DNA of 64,000 nt from NCBI GenBank assembly GCA_945882095.1, contig CAMCWF010000001.1, positions 182,540 through 246,539 on the forward strand. Reading direction: 5' to 3'. The stretch is from Chryseobacterium gleum. Lineage in GTDB: Bacteria; Bacteroidota; Bacteroidia; Flavobacteriales_D; Crocinitomicaceae. The notes beneath the pieces were generated by a model, which was not told where the DNA came from, ran no database searches, and was given only the letters and a program-made list of their open reading frames with translations. A program made the translations under genes and the position numbers. Shown here in pieces: positions 1-9,108 of the stretch (positions are counted from its first letter, which is position 1; each line of letters begins with the position of its first letter).

Positions 1-435
1 GTAGCGAAAATGGACTTAGAAGGGGCTTCTTTCGATGACTATGGGTCGCAAGGATTTAGAAGCATCGCGTCCTACATTTTTGGCAACAACCAAAGCCAAC
101 AAAAAATTGCAATGACCTCACCCGTTATCATGGAACAAGGTGAAGATGCTAGCATGTATTTTGTTATGCCCAAACAATACGCTATATCAGATTTACCTAC
201 CCCGAATTCTTCCAAGGTCAAGATTGACGAGGTAAGCGCTAAACGCTTAGCCGTTGTTCGTTTTGGAGGTTGGGCGAATGACAAACGCATTGAAAAACAT
301 CAACAAGAACTTATTCAGCAGTTAGACAAGGAAAAAATCGCCTACAAAAAACCCTTTCTGTTTATGGCTTACAATGCGCCTTGGGATGTCTTCGGGCGAA
401 GAAATGAAGTCGCGGTGGAGTTGGAAACGCATTAA
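1..435 (+). CDS. SOUL-family heme-binding-like protein, C-terminal part
   Basis: The reading frame is open to the left edge (codons for V-A-K precede the first Met at base 10), so this is the C-terminal ~144 residues of a longer protein. The text resembles the SOUL/HBP family: a 'KIAMTSPVIME' segment, a 'RLAVVRFGGWAND' strand and the closing 'PWDVFGRRNEVAVEL' motif, which is typical of the end of SOUL domains. Family members are usually about 180-220 residues, so roughly 40-70 residues probably lie outside the window. The family binds heme or tetrapyrroles in some characterised members; in bacteria the role is poorly known. The next gene is convergent, 44 bases away. Confidence 0.8.
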   Translation, partial: VAKMDLEGASFDDYGSQGFRSIASYIFGNNQSQQKIAMTSPVIMEQGEDASMYFVMPKQYAISDLPTPNSSKVKIDEVSAKRLAVVRFGGWANDKRIEKHQQELIQQLDKEKIAYKKPFLFMAYNAPWDVFGRRNEVAVELETH

Positions 436-479
436 TCATTCCCCCCTGTCAGGGCTAAATAAATCTTTCAACGAAACCA

Positions 480-1718
480 TTATTCCCCAACCCTAATCGG
501 TAATCGATAATAATCCCCATTCAGTCGAATGAAGGCCAAAGGTGTGTTCAAAGCAAATAGCATAAAGCCTTCGGATGCATTGAGTCGTTGAATGGCTATT
601 TCTTTTCCAGAATAATCAAAAGCTGTTAGCTCATTTATAGGGAGATCAAGGCCTTGTAAGGACCATTGGTTTTCTCCAATTGCATAAATCGAAATAGGTA
701 CACCCATTTCAGAAACATCGTTAACGCCCACCGTAATTTGTACTGAATCCATTGCCTGCCCGCAAGGTCCTGATGCAATGCAGCTTACCCAATAGGTTCC
801 CGTTGCAAAGGTGTGGGCAACTTGTAAACCCGCACCGAATTGATTGTCCCCAAAATCCCAGGTGACTTGATCGCAATGCGTACAGTTGGCATAGAATAAA
901 TAGCCTCCGGGAATCCCACCAGCCTGGGCCGTTAGGTCCGTTTGCGTTAAAGAATCTGGGTGGGTTAACATCCAGGTGTCTATGCTGTCAAGGACGACTA
1001 AATTCGCGGCGTCCGTGAGGAGTTGTGCAGTAACCGCATCGAGTCCTGCCGTATAAGAAAGATTTGTAGCAATCGGCTTCTGAAACAAGGAAACATAAAA
1101 CACCGATGCCGCCAAATAGGTCCCTGCGACAGATGGGTGGGAACCATCGCCGACATACAATTGGATGTTCGGTTGCGTTTCTCTGACATATCGCCAAGCA
1201 GACCCTACCGGGCTTACCGAGGCCATGCTTGAATCTGCAATCCGTAAATAAGCATCTCTTAGACGCGCATTCATCTTGTGAAACGTATTGATGCTGTCCC
1301 ATTGTGGGTCTCCTATTTCTCGGCCCCATGTCATAAAGTAGTTCACTTGCGCGCAATCGTGGTTGGCATACACTGAATCAGCCAATTGCATGGCGTAGGG
1401 AATGGATTGCGTGTTTACTTGCTGAAAAGGAAAGGATGGCTCTTGGCTTTGTCCCTGAATGATCACGTAATCCCAATCTTGTGCATTGATTTTTTGATAC
1501 GTAACCGGATCTTGGGATTGCATTTGAAAGGTATACCCCCCATTGGTTTTGGAATCTACGAATGAATAGTCGCCCATGGCATTTGCAATTTGCATGAATG
1601 TACCGGGAAGGTCATTGGCGTACGTATAACTGTTGCCAACAAACAATACTTTTAAGCTGTCTTGTCCAAAAGTGATTGTGCATAAGCCGACAAAAAGCAA
1701 GAGTAGCGATTTTTTCAT
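480..1718 (-). CDS. Secreted SGNH/GDSL-type hydrolase with PKD domain
   Basis: 412 residues with an N-terminal signal peptide (MKKSLLLLFVGLCTITFGQ). The N-terminal half looks like an SGNH (DUF4886-like) esterase: 'VLFVGNSYTYAND' carries the probable nucleophile Ser30, 'YVIIQGQSQEP' is the middle block, and 'GDGSHPSVAGT' holds the Asp-x-x-His pair. A PKD-like domain follows at about residues 265-330 ('VTWDFGDNQFGAGLQVAHTF'). The last ~80 residues have the strand pattern of a T9SS type A sorting domain (GKEI... near the end) but no 'YPNP' start motif, so secretion by T9SS is only possible. The substrate is unknown; an acylated glycan or lipid ester is plausible. A weak promoter-like TAATTTCG lies at 1732-1739. 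Confidence 0.75.
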   Translation of the reverse strand: MKKSLLLLFVGLCTITFGQDSLKVLFVGNSYTYANDLPGTFMQIANAMGDYSFVDSKTNGGYTFQMQSQDPVTYQKINAQDWDYVIIQGQSQEPSFPFQQVNTQSIPYAMQLADSVYANHDCAQVNYFMTWGREIGDPQWDSINTFHKMNARLRDAYLRIADSSMASVSPVGSAWRYVRETQPNIQLYVGDGSHPSVAGTYLAASVFYVSLFQKPIATNLSYTAGLDAVTAQLLTDAANLVVLDSIDTWMLTHPDSLTQTDLTAQAGGIPGGYLFYANCTHCDQVTWDFGDNQFGAGLQVAHTFATGTYWVSCIASGPCGQAMDSVQITVGVNDVSEMGVPISIYAIGENQWSLQGLDLPINELTAFDYSGKEIAIQRLNASEGFMLFALNTPLAFIRLNGDYYRLPIRVGE

Positions 1719-1844
1719 GGTGATTTTTCTTCGAAATTAAACATTTTTCAGCATCCGAATTCGTTTTGATTGGGTCTTTTTAGTGAGGTGTATCCCCATC
1801 CCCCTTCACGCGAATCGAATGCACTTTCTTAATTTTTCCTTTTG

Positions 1845-1852
1845 TATTTTTG
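1845..1852 (+). promoter_or_regulatory. Bacteroidota -7 box of menA
   Basis: TATTTTTG fits the TAnnTTTG consensus. Only four bases (TGCC) separate it from the menA ATG at 1857, so transcription should start at or next to the start codon and the mRNA would be leaderless. No clear -33 TTTG is seen. Confidence 0.7.
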
Positions 1853-1856
1853 TGCC

Positions 1857-2774
1857 ATGGATCAACTAAAAATTTGGATTCACGCACTTCGTTTGCGTAC
1901 CCTTCCGCTTTCCATTTCTGGCATTTTGGTCGGATTGGGGTTAAGTCCTTTCGCTGGAAGGGAGAACCTCTGGGTGCTTTACGGTTGTTTGGTCACAACC
2001 CTGTTGTTTCAAATTCTTTCAAACCTTGCGAACGACCTTGGAGATGCCCAAAAAGGCACGGACAATGCCAACAGAATTGGTCCAATGCGGGCGGTACAAT
2101 CCGGTAAGATTTCCCAAAAAACCATGAAAATTGCCGTTGTCCTATCCGCGTTGCTTTCCTTGCTTTCGGCCGGTGTACTCATTTACCATGCGTCACTCGC
2201 CATTGGAATTCAAGGACGCTACCTTTATGCCTTTCTCGCAGTGTTGAGCATTGCTGCCGCTGTGATGTATACTGTGGGAAAAAATGCCTACGGTTACCTC
2301 GGATTGGGTGACATGGTGGTCTTTTTGTTTTTTGGAATGCTTGCGGTCATTGGAACAAAACATCTTTACACCTCCGCCTTCAATATATGCGAGTTATTGG
2401 GTGCGATTTCCATCGGTGGTTGGAGCGTTGGTGTATTAAACCTAAACAACATGAGGGACCAAGAAAACGACCGTGAATCGGGCAAGAAAACCTTGGTTGT
2501 TAAGATGGGATTTCTGCGCGCCAAACAATACCACTTTGGGTTGATTGCACTTTCTTCGCTTTCGTGGTTTTTCTTGATCGCGTTAGTTTTTTTCGAGAAC
2601 AGAAGTTTCTGGATGCTTCTTGGCTTGTTGCCATTCCCGTTTTTTTTAAAGCACTTAAAGCAGGTAAAAAGCATACAATTTCCTAAGGATTTTGACCCTG
2701 AATTAAAAAAAGTAGCCCTTTCTTGCTTTCTAGCCGCTTTTTCCTTCTACATCGCAACTTTATTGTCTTCTTAG
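1857..2774 (+). CDS. menA: 1,4-dihydroxy-2-naphthoate polyprenyltransferase (menaquinone synthesis)
   Basis: UbiA-superfamily prenyltransferase of 305 residues. It attaches the polyprenyl chain to dihydroxynaphthoate in the inner membrane, the membrane-bound step of menaquinone synthesis. Both prenyl-diphosphate/Mg motifs are visible: 'NLANDLGDAQKGTDNANR' near residue 58 and 'NNMRDQENDRESGKKTL' near 200. About eight hydrophobic helices follow the family pattern, and 'HALRLRTLPLSISGILVG' is the usual N-terminus. I use the ATG at 1857 rather than the in-frame TTG at 1842, because 1842 lies within the promoter -7 region. The gene is followed 68 bases later by etfB; both serve electron transfer around the quinone pool but appear to have separate promoters. 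Confidence 0.92.
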   Translation: MDQLKIWIHALRLRTLPLSISGILVGLGLSPFAGRENLWVLYGCLVTTLLFQILSNLANDLGDAQKGTDNANRIGPMRAVQSGKISQKTMKIAVVLSALLSLLSAGVLIYHASLAIGIQGRYLYAFLAVLSIAAAVMYTVGKNAYGYLGLGDMVVFLFFGMLAVIGTKHLYTSAFNICELLGAISIGGWSVGVLNLNNMRDQENDRESGKKTLVVKMGFLRAKQYHFGLIALSSLSWFFLIALVFFENRSFWMLLGLLPFPFFLKHLKQVKSIQFPKDFDPELKKVALSCFLAAFSFYIATLLSS

Positions 2775-2813
2775 ACTTTCCTTACAAACGCATTTCAAAT
2801 GGAGATAAATATG

Positions 2814-2821
2814 TACATTTG
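2814..2821 (+). promoter_or_regulatory. -7 box of the etfBA operon
   Basis: TACATTTG matches TAnnTTTG and ends 21 bases before the etfB ATG, giving a short leader. It is the likely promoter for etfB, etfA and perhaps the bifunctional nuclease gene. Confidence 0.6.
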
Positions 2822-2842
2822 TCGAGCAAATTCAACAGCGCT

Positions 2843-3583
2843 ATGAAAATTCTAGTATGCATTAGTAAAGCACCCGATACCACATCCAAAATCGCTTTCA
2901 CAAACAACAACACTGCTTTTGATGAAGCCGGTGTTCAGTACATTGTAAATCCCTATGACGAGTGGTATGCCTTGGTTCGTGCTTTAGAAATTAAAGAATC
3001 CGTTGGAGGAGAAGTTACCATAGTAACCGTAGGTCCAAACGAAGATGACGCAATCATGCGAAAAGCACTGGCCATTGGGGCTGACAAGGCGGTTCGTATT
3101 GATGCAAATCCGAAGGACGCCTATTTTGTAGCCACCCAAATCGCGACGTATGCCAAAACCATTGGGTTTGACATGGTGTTAACCGGAAAAGAAACCATCA
3201 ATTACAACGGTTCCCAAGTAGCCGGAATGATTGCAGAATCTTTGGGTTTTCCACTGATTTCCTTGGCTTCAAAACTTGACGTTGAGGGCACAACCCTAAC
3301 TTTGGAAAGAGAAGCAGCAAATGGCGTAGAAGTCGTTTCTGTGAACGCACCGATTGTCGTTTCCTGTGCAAAAGGAATGGCGGAACAAAGAATCCCCAAC
3401 ATGAGAGGCATTATGGCAGCACGCACAAAACCGTTGGAGGTAATTCCTCCCGCAGCTTGTGATGACCTTACCACCTTCGCGACTTTTGGAAGCCCACTTG
3501 CAAAATCAGAAGTAAAAATGATTGATCCAAACAACATGGATGAATTGGTTGCCCTCTTACACAACGAAGCCAAAGTAATTTAA
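2843..3583 (+). CDS. etfB: Electron transfer flavoprotein subunit beta
   Basis: 246 residues starting 'MKILVCISKAPDTTSKI', the standard EtfB N-terminus; the ATG at 2843 gives the family's usual length (the frame is open further upstream but has no supporting homology). EtfB binds AMP and pairs with EtfA to pass electrons from acyl-CoA dehydrogenases to the quinone pool. The 'TLEREAANGVEVVSVNAPIV' region and 'RIPNMRGIMAARTKPLEV' match the conserved C-terminal half. etfA begins 10 bases after the stop, so the two are co-transcribed. Confidence 0.95.
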   Translation: MKILVCISKAPDTTSKIAFTNNNTAFDEAGVQYIVNPYDEWYALVRALEIKESVGGEVTIVTVGPNEDDAIMRKALAIGADKAVRIDANPKDAYFVATQIATYAKTIGFDMVLTGKETINYNGSQVAGMIAESLGFPLISLASKLDVEGTTLTLEREAANGVEVVSVNAPIVVSCAKGMAEQRIPNMRGIMAARTKPLEVIPPAACDDLTTFATFGSPLAKSEVKMIDPNNMDELVALLHNEAKVI

Positions 3584-3593
3584 TAGCAAAAAT

Positions 3594-4523
3594 ATGACAC
3601 TGGTATATTTACACACTTCCAATGGAATGAGCAAATCTGCTTTTGAAGCAGTTACTTACGCAAAAAAATTAGGAAACGAAGTCATCGTCTTGACCGCCGG
3701 AAATGCTGATGCAAACACCTTGGCAGAATTAGGAGGCTTTGGCGCCCAAAAAGTCATCGTTAACCGCGCCATTGATGGAAGGGATGAACAACAAGTTTCC
3801 ACTTGGGTTTGTAACCACGCCGCCAACGCAGAAAACATTTTGTTTTTGCATGATGTTGCTGGAAAAGCCATCGCTCCCCGTGTTTCCGTACGACTTAAAG
3901 CTGGATTGGTAGCAGGCGCTGTTGCCCTTCCCGAAATGGATCAAACCATCAAGGTAAATGTCTTTTCAGGAAAAGCATTTGGATTCGTGAAAGTAAATTC
4001 TCAAAAACGAATCATTTCCCTTTTGGCTAACAGCATCGCCCCAGAAAAAATCGCAGAAGATTGTCAAGTGGAAGAAGTTAATGAAACCATAGAATCCTCT
4101 GGAATTAAAATCCTTTCTACGAAAAAACCCGAAGGAAAAATTCCTTTGCCAGAAGCAGAGTTGGTTGTTTCTGCCGGACGTGGCTTAAAAGGCCCTGAAA
4201 ACTGGGGAATCATTGACGATTTGGCAAGTGCCCTTGGTGCCGCAACCGCTTGTTCACGTCCCGTTTCTGACATCGGTTGGAGACCTCACCACGAACATGT
4301 TGGACAGACAGGCATCGCCATACGTCCCAACTTATACATTGCCATAGGCATTTCAGGTGCGATACAACATTTAGCAGGTGTGAACGGATCTAAAGTAATT
4401 GTTGTGGTAAACACAGACAAAGAAGCTCCTTTTTTCAAAGCGGCAGACTATGGCATCCTGGGAGATGCTTTTGAAGTCATTCCTAAGTTAACCGAAGCCG
4501 TAAAAAGGTTCAAATCTAACTAA
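3594..4523 (+). CDS. etfA: Electron transfer flavoprotein subunit alpha
   Basis: 309 residues, near the usual ~320. The N-terminal domain resembles EtfB; the C-terminal FAD-binding domain starts near residue 187 ('AELVVSAGRGLKGPENWG') and includes 'HEHVGQTG' and 'IGISGAIQHLAG', the FAD-contacting motifs of the family. It forms the FAD-carrying half of the EtfAB heterodimer that links fatty-acid and amino-acid oxidation to the respiratory chain. It lies 10 bases behind etfB and 14 bases ahead of the bifunctional nuclease gene. Confidence 0.95.
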   Translation: MTLVYLHTSNGMSKSAFEAVTYAKKLGNEVIVLTAGNADANTLAELGGFGAQKVIVNRAIDGRDEQQVSTWVCNHAANAENILFLHDVAGKAIAPRVSVRLKAGLVAGAVALPEMDQTIKVNVFSGKAFGFVKVNSQKRIISLLANSIAPEKIAEDCQVEEVNETIESSGIKILSTKKPEGKIPLPEAELVVSAGRGLKGPENWGIIDDLASALGAATACSRPVSDIGWRPHHEHVGQTGIAIRPNLYIAIGISGAIQHLAGVNGSKVIVVVNTDKEAPFFKAADYGILGDAFEVIPKLTEAVKRFKSN

Positions 4524-4537
4524 TAATTTTTCCGGGC

Positions 4538-5131
4538 ATGGATAAAATTAAATTAGAAATCATAGGAATTGAATACAGCCAAACCCAAACAGGTTCCTAT
4601 GTTCTAAAAATGCTTGAAATTGGAGGGAAACGTCGGTTGAACATCGTAATCGGTGGTTTTGAGGCCCAAGCCATTGCCGTTGAATTGGAAAAAATGGTTC
4701 CCAACCGTCCCCTTACCCACGATTTATTCAAGACCTTTTGCACCTCCTTCGAAGTGGATGTAATGGAAGTAGTCATCTATAAATTTCACGAAGGTGTTTT
4801 CTTTTCAAAAATTGTTTGCAAATCTGAAGAAAAGCTAGTAGAAATAGATTCCCGTACCTCTGATGCCATCGCCATTGGTGTCCGTTTTAACTGCCCTGTG
4901 TATACCCTCAACAAAGTAATGGACGAGGTTAGCAACGTGGCAGAAAATGAAATGAAATTTGATGACCTAGACGATGAAGGTGAAATAGAGTCTTTCGACA
5001 TGCATGGAAATGACCCCCTTAACGAATTGTCGTTGGAAGAACTTCAAATTCAATTAAATGAAGCCTTGGAGAACGAAGATTATGAACTTGCGTCTAAAAT
5101 TCGTGACGAAATCAGCCAAAGAAAAAAATAA
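4538..5131 (+). CDS. Bifunctional nuclease (DUF151) with C-terminal UVR motif
   Basis: 197 residues. Residues 1-130 are a bifunctional-nuclease/DUF151 domain ('RRLNIVIGGFEAQAIAVELE', 'DSRTSDAIAIGVRFNCPVY'), a fold described as having DNase and RNase activity. Residues ~160-197 form a UVR-type helical hairpin ('LSLEELQIQLNEALENEDYE' then 'ASKIRDEISQRKK') like the UvrB-UvrC contact motif, with an acidic linker between. This arrangement is common in Bacteroidota. The gene sits 14 bases after etfA and 17 bases before the MFS gene, so it is probably in the same operon; why it travels with etfBA is not clear. Confidence 0.88.
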   Translation: MDKIKLEIIGIEYSQTQTGSYVLKMLEIGGKRRLNIVIGGFEAQAIAVELEKMVPNRPLTHDLFKTFCTSFEVDVMEVVIYKFHEGVFFSKIVCKSEEKLVEIDSRTSDAIAIGVRFNCPVYTLNKVMDEVSNVAENEMKFDDLDDEGEIESFDMHGNDPLNELSLEELQIQLNEALENEDYELASKIRDEISQRKK

Positions 5132-5148
5132 ACTGCTATCTTCAAACC

Positions 5149-6552
5149 ATGTTTGAAAAGAATGGCTTAACCTCCCCGATAAATAAAGTTAAAATTCAAT
5201 TAACTTTCATGAGCTTTTTACAGTACTTCATTTGGGGTGCTTGGCTCATTACCGTTGGAAAATACTGTACCAATACCATGCACTGGTCCTTTACGGAATT
5301 CGGGGCGATTTTCACGACCATGGGAATTTCCTCTGTGTTTATGCCCAGCATAATGGGAATTGTGGCAGACAAATGGATCAACGCGGAAAAACTCTTGGGC
5401 GCACTTCACTTGCTTAGCGGATTGGCAATTGTCAGCCTCCCTTTTGTACATGATCCCACGCTGTTTTTTTGGATTACGTTGGCAGCCATGCTTTTTTACA
5501 TGCCAACCATTGCCATTTCCAATTCGGTTTCCTACCACGTAATTGGCCAATTCAACATGAATCCTGTTAAAGATTTTCCGCCTATTCGCGTATTCGGAAC
5601 CATTGGATTTATCATTGCCATGTGGGTAACAGACATTACGGGAAACAGCTCCTCAGCAAATCAATTTTACATTTCAGCCATCGCATCGTTGGTGCTCGCT
5701 ATCTATTCCTTTAGCCTACCTAAATGCCCTCCGAAAAAGGATGTCCAGGAAAAGCGGAGCTTTGTGCAAACCCTTGGACTCGATGCTTTTAAATTGATGT
5801 TCAATTACAAAATGTTGATTTTCTTCTTGTTCTCCCTGATGCTTGGCGCTGCTTTGCAATTAACGAACATGTATGGTGATACCTACCTCAGTACCTTTGC
5901 CGCCTTTCCAAAATACGAAAATGCCTTTGCTGTCAAACATTCCACGGTCATTATGTCGATTTCGCAAATCTCTGAAACCCTTTTCATTTTGGCGATTCCC
6001 CTCTTCTTAAGGAAATTTGGCATAAAAAAAGTAATGTTGATGAGCATGTTCGCTTGGGTTTTGAGATTCGCACTCTTTGCCTACGGGAATCCAGGTGACC
6101 TCTTGTGGATGATCCTATTGTCTTGTGTAGTCTACGGAATGGCCTTCGATTTTTTCAACATCTCTGGGTCCCTCTTTGTGAATTCAAATGTTGCACCGCA
6201 AACGCGTTCTTCAGCACAAGGACTGTTTATGATGATGACCAATGGTTTTGGTGCCATTCTAGGAAGTTCTGTCAGCGGTAAGATGATTGATCGGTTTTTC
6301 ACGAAGTCTCTTTCCACCGCCGACCAACTTTATCAGTATTACGATACAAATGCGAACCATCCCTTGATGAAAAAAATTCTTGCATCCAATCCAATAAAAA
6401 GCAATGGACTCCTAACCAATCCTATAAACATACAAGAATGGCAGCCTATTTGGCTTTCATTCGCCGCTTATGCTTTGGTTATTACTTTATTGTTTGCAAT
6501 CTTGTTCAAACACAAACACAACCCTGCAGAAGTCGATGAAATTCATCACTAA
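5149..6552 (+). CDS. MFS nucleoside permease-like transporter (NupG type)
   Basis: 467 residues with about 12 hydrophobic helices. The N-terminus ('LTFMSFLQYFIWGAWLITVG', 'MGISSVFMPSIMGIVADKW') is characteristic of the nucleoside:proton symporter family as seen in Bacteroidota. It probably imports nucleosides across the inner membrane; the exact substrate cannot be read from sequence. Its stop codon overlaps the stop of the convergent carbonic anhydrase gene in the four bases CTAA at 6549-6552. Confidence 0.85.
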   Translation: MFEKNGLTSPINKVKIQLTFMSFLQYFIWGAWLITVGKYCTNTMHWSFTEFGAIFTTMGISSVFMPSIMGIVADKWINAEKLLGALHLLSGLAIVSLPFVHDPTLFFWITLAAMLFYMPTIAISNSVSYHVIGQFNMNPVKDFPPIRVFGTIGFIIAMWVTDITGNSSSANQFYISAIASLVLAIYSFSLPKCPPKKDVQEKRSFVQTLGLDAFKLMFNYKMLIFFLFSLMLGAALQLTNMYGDTYLSTFAAFPKYENAFAVKHSTVIMSISQISETLFILAIPLFLRKFGIKKVMLMSMFAWVLRFALFAYGNPGDLLWMILLSCVVYGMAFDFFNISGSLFVNSNVAPQTRSSAQGLFMMMTNGFGAILGSSVSGKMIDRFFTKSLSTADQLYQYYDTNANHPLMKKILASNPIKSNGLLTNPINIQEWQPIWLSFAAYALVITLLFAILFKHKHNPAEVDEIHH

Positions 6553-7184
6553 AGATCCAATTTATACACTTCAGAAAGGATAGAATCATTTTCTAGGGAA
6601 ATGTTTAAATCGCGAATCAAGCCATCCGCAACATCATAAACCCAACCGTGAATCTGAAGGGAGGCTCCCTTTTCCCAAGCGGATTGCACTATCGATGTCT
6701 TTGCCAAATTGATTACCTGTTCAACTACATTTAATTCGATAAATCTGTTTACACGATTCTTAGGGTCTTCTATGGAATTTAATTCAGTGTGGTGATGGCG
6801 GAAAACGTCCTTAATGTGCCGAATCCAATTGTCGATAATCCCGATGTGCTTATTGGTCATTGCCGTTTGAACTCCTCCGCAGCCATAGTGTCCACAAACA
6901 ATAATGTGTTTTACTTGCAACACATTCACAGCGAAATCTAATACAGAAAGTAAATTCATGTCTGAATGCACCACCATGTTGGCGATGTTTCGGTGTACAA
7001 ATACTTCACCTGGCGCAGCACCAATGATTTCATTGGCAGGCACCCTGCTGTCAGAACAACCGATCCACAATACGGGTGGTTTTTGTCCTTGAGCAAGTTT
7101 GGTGAAAAATTCAGGATCCTCATCGGTTTTAGATTTGACCCATTTTTTGTTGTTTTCCAACAGTGTTTGATAATAATTTTCCAT
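6549..7184 (-). CDS. Beta-class carbonic anhydrase
   Basis: 211 residues. It interconverts CO2 and bicarbonate in the cytoplasm. The zinc site is complete: Cys43, His99 and Cys102, with the Asp45-Arg47 dyad in 'GCSDSRVPANEI' and 'CGHYGCGGV'. The gene starts three bases after the stop of the SulP transporter gene, so the two are translated from one transcript. SulP-carbonic anhydrase pairs are a recurring bicarbonate-uptake arrangement. Confidence 0.95.
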   Translation of the reverse strand: MENYYQTLLENNKKWVKSKTDEDPEFFTKLAQGQKPPVLWIGCSDSRVPANEIIGAAPGEVFVHRNIANMVVHSDMNLLSVLDFAVNVLQVKHIIVCGHYGCGGVQTAMTNKHIGIIDNWIRHIKDVFRHHHTELNSIEDPKNRVNRFIELNVVEQVINLAKTSIVQSAWEKGASLQIHGWVYDVADGLIRDLNISLENDSILSEVYKLDL

Positions 7185-7187
7185 TTT

Positions 7188-8738
7188 TTATGATTTAAGG
7201 AGGGGAATACCCTCATAAGTTACTTTAATATTTCTGGTTTTGGCACCCACTTCAATAAAATCCGAAAGCAATTCTTGAATGTCGTAATCTAATGTTTTAC
7301 TCTTCTTTGTATTGATCTTAACCTTACACCCCTCTTGCAAATTCATCAATTCAGATTTGATGTGTGCGATATTTAAAAAATTCACATTCTCACCTAACTT
7401 AATTTCTATCTCCTCCTCCTGAACAATAATTTCATGATTTGATTTAAAATTTCTTTTGAGGATGTATACCACTGCTACCACCAAGCCAATGCCAATCCCT
7501 TTCAAGAGATCCGTAAGCAATATCCCAACAATCGTAGCAGCAAAAGGGATGAATTGATCCCAGCCTTTTGAAAATTGTTGTTTTAACAATTTTACGTTGG
7601 TAAGCTTGTAGCCAACCATGATCAGAATGGCCGCTAAAGTAGCTAAGGGTATTTTATTCAAAATGGGGGCAAAAACGACCACGGCAAGAATTAACCAAAA
7701 ACCATGAAAAATCGATGATAATTTCGAAGTCCCTCCAGCATTCAAATTGGCTGTACTCCGAACGATAACCTGGGTAACGGGCAAACCACCTACAAATCCT
7801 GAAATGATGTTTCCGAGCCCTTGCGCGAACAACTCCTTGTTGGTAGGCGTCACTGCTTTTATGGGGTCTTGGCGATCTATGGCCTCAACGCTCAGTAACG
7901 TTTCAAGACTGGCAATACTTGCAATGGTTAAGGCAACCAAATAGGTTTTGTAATTCAGGAAAAAAGAAAAGTCAGGAAAAAACAATTGGGTTTTGAACGT
8001 TTTCCAAGATGACAATTTCGGGATTTGTACCATGTGCTCCTTCGCGATTTCAAAATCATGTCCTGTTAAACCAAAACTAACATTCAAAAGGGTTCCAATG
8101 ATGATCACAACCAACAGCGGTGGAAAATACTTGAACACCACAAAAGTCTTAATCTTTTTTTGGTCAAATATCCAAAGAAGCAAAAGAGACAATAACCCAA
8201 TTAAGGCAATACCCGGATCAAAAGCACCAAAGGAATACATCAGTTCAGAAAGCGTATTATGCCCATCCAGCTGAAAAAAGGATTCATCCCCAAAGTAATC
8301 CTTGTCATACCCTACCAAATGGGGTATTTCCTTTAGAATTAATGTGATTCCAATCGCTGCGAGCATGCCTTTAATTACGCCTGAAGGTAAATAACTTGCA
8401 ATGATTCCAGCCTTTAATACAGAAAACACAATTTGAAATACACCCGCTATGATAAGAGCGGTAAGAACACCCTGAAAACTTCCTAAGGTCCCAATCGCCG
8501 CAATTACAATGGTAATCAATCCAGCCGCTGGCCCAGAAACCCCTAACCTTGAACCGCTAACGCCTGCGACTACAACACCACCAATGATTCCTGCGAGAAT
8601 ACCAGTCAATGGAGACGGCGACATGCCACCAACCGAAGTAGAGGCCAACCCAATGCCTAAACACAAGGGAAGCGCGACAAAAAAAACAACGAGGCTCGAA
8701 GACAGGTCTTGTCTCCAATTTTTAAAAAGTAAATGCAT
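7188..8738 (-). CDS. SulP-family anion transporter with STAS domain, probably bicarbonate
   Basis: 516 residues. Residues ~10-400 are the SulP/SLC26 membrane domain ('LSSSLVVFFVALPLCLGIGLAS' region, 'SGPAAGLITIVIAAIG', and 'GNIISGFVGGLPVTQVIVRS' near residue 310). Residues ~425-515 are a short STAS-like domain ('VNFLNIAHIKSELMNL...KTLDYDIQELLSDF'). Coupling to a carbonic anhydrase three bases downstream favours bicarbonate over sulfate as substrate, but that is contextual inference. The gene upstream (8777-9091) is in the same direction 38 bases away. Confidence 0.9.
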   Translation of the reverse strand: MHLLFKNWRQDLSSSLVVFFVALPLCLGIGLASTSVGGMSPSPLTGILAGIIGGVVVAGVSGSRLGVSGPAAGLITIVIAAIGTLGSFQGVLTALIIAGVFQIVFSVLKAGIIASYLPSGVIKGMLAAIGITLILKEIPHLVGYDKDYFGDESFFQLDGHNTLSELMYSFGAFDPGIALIGLLSLLLLWIFDQKKIKTFVVFKYFPPLLVVIIIGTLLNVSFGLTGHDFEIAKEHMVQIPKLSSWKTFKTQLFFPDFSFFLNYKTYLVALTIASIASLETLLSVEAIDRQDPIKAVTPTNKELFAQGLGNIISGFVGGLPVTQVIVRSTANLNAGGTSKLSSIFHGFWLILAVVVFAPILNKIPLATLAAILIMVGYKLTNVKLLKQQFSKGWDQFIPFAATIVGILLTDLLKGIGIGLVVAVVYILKRNFKSNHEIIVQEEEIEIKLGENVNFLNIAHIKSELMNLQEGCKVKINTKKSKTLDYDIQELLSDFIEVGAKTRNIKVTYEGIPLLKS

Positions 8739-8776
8739 AATAAATAAATCTAAAAGGTTAATAAAACGACTTTAGA

Positions 8777-9091
8777 TTATATTTCTGGAGGATAATCAAT
8801 CCCAATAGGATGGTATTGATTTTTAAAATTAGCTGCAAAACTGAATGCATTTATACCGATCAATGCGACTAAAACTTCATGACTTTGATGATAATTTTCA
8901 GCGTAAATGATTATCTCATCAAATTCTTTTTCCTCGTTGGTATCTTCTTCTTGCGCACCATCTGAATCATTGAAAGAATTCAATTCCATTGTTTCTTTAT
9001 TTAACTTACAAATAGCTGAAAACGCATCTAAAAACAGCGGCGTTAACAAAGCAAAAAGTACAATAAAAATAGCAATAGATTTAGTCTTCAT
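8777..9091 (-). CDS. Small secreted or membrane-anchored acidic protein, unknown
   Basis: 104 residues. The first ~25 are a hydrophobic signal or anchor (MKTKSIAIFIVLFALLTPLF). The middle is strongly acidic ('DSDGAQEEDTNEEKEFDE'), and the C-terminal part ends in a Tyr/Pro-rich 'NQYHPIGIDYPPEI'. I recognise no domain. It lies between kbl and the SulP gene in the same direction, 17 bases after kbl's stop, so it may be co-transcribed with either. It could be a small periplasmic protein linked to the transporter. Confidence 0.6.
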   Translation of the reverse strand: MKTKSIAIFIVLFALLTPLFLDAFSAICKLNKETMELNSFNDSDGAQEEDTNEEKEFDEIIIYAENYHQSHEVLVALIGINAFSFAANFKNQYHPIGIDYPPEI

Positions 9092-9108
9092 TTTACAAAA
9101 TTAACCTT

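Noticed and set aside
445..460. CCCTG/CAGGG hairpin between the first two convergent genes
   Set aside because: The loop is only one base and there is no T-run, so it is too weak to call a terminator.
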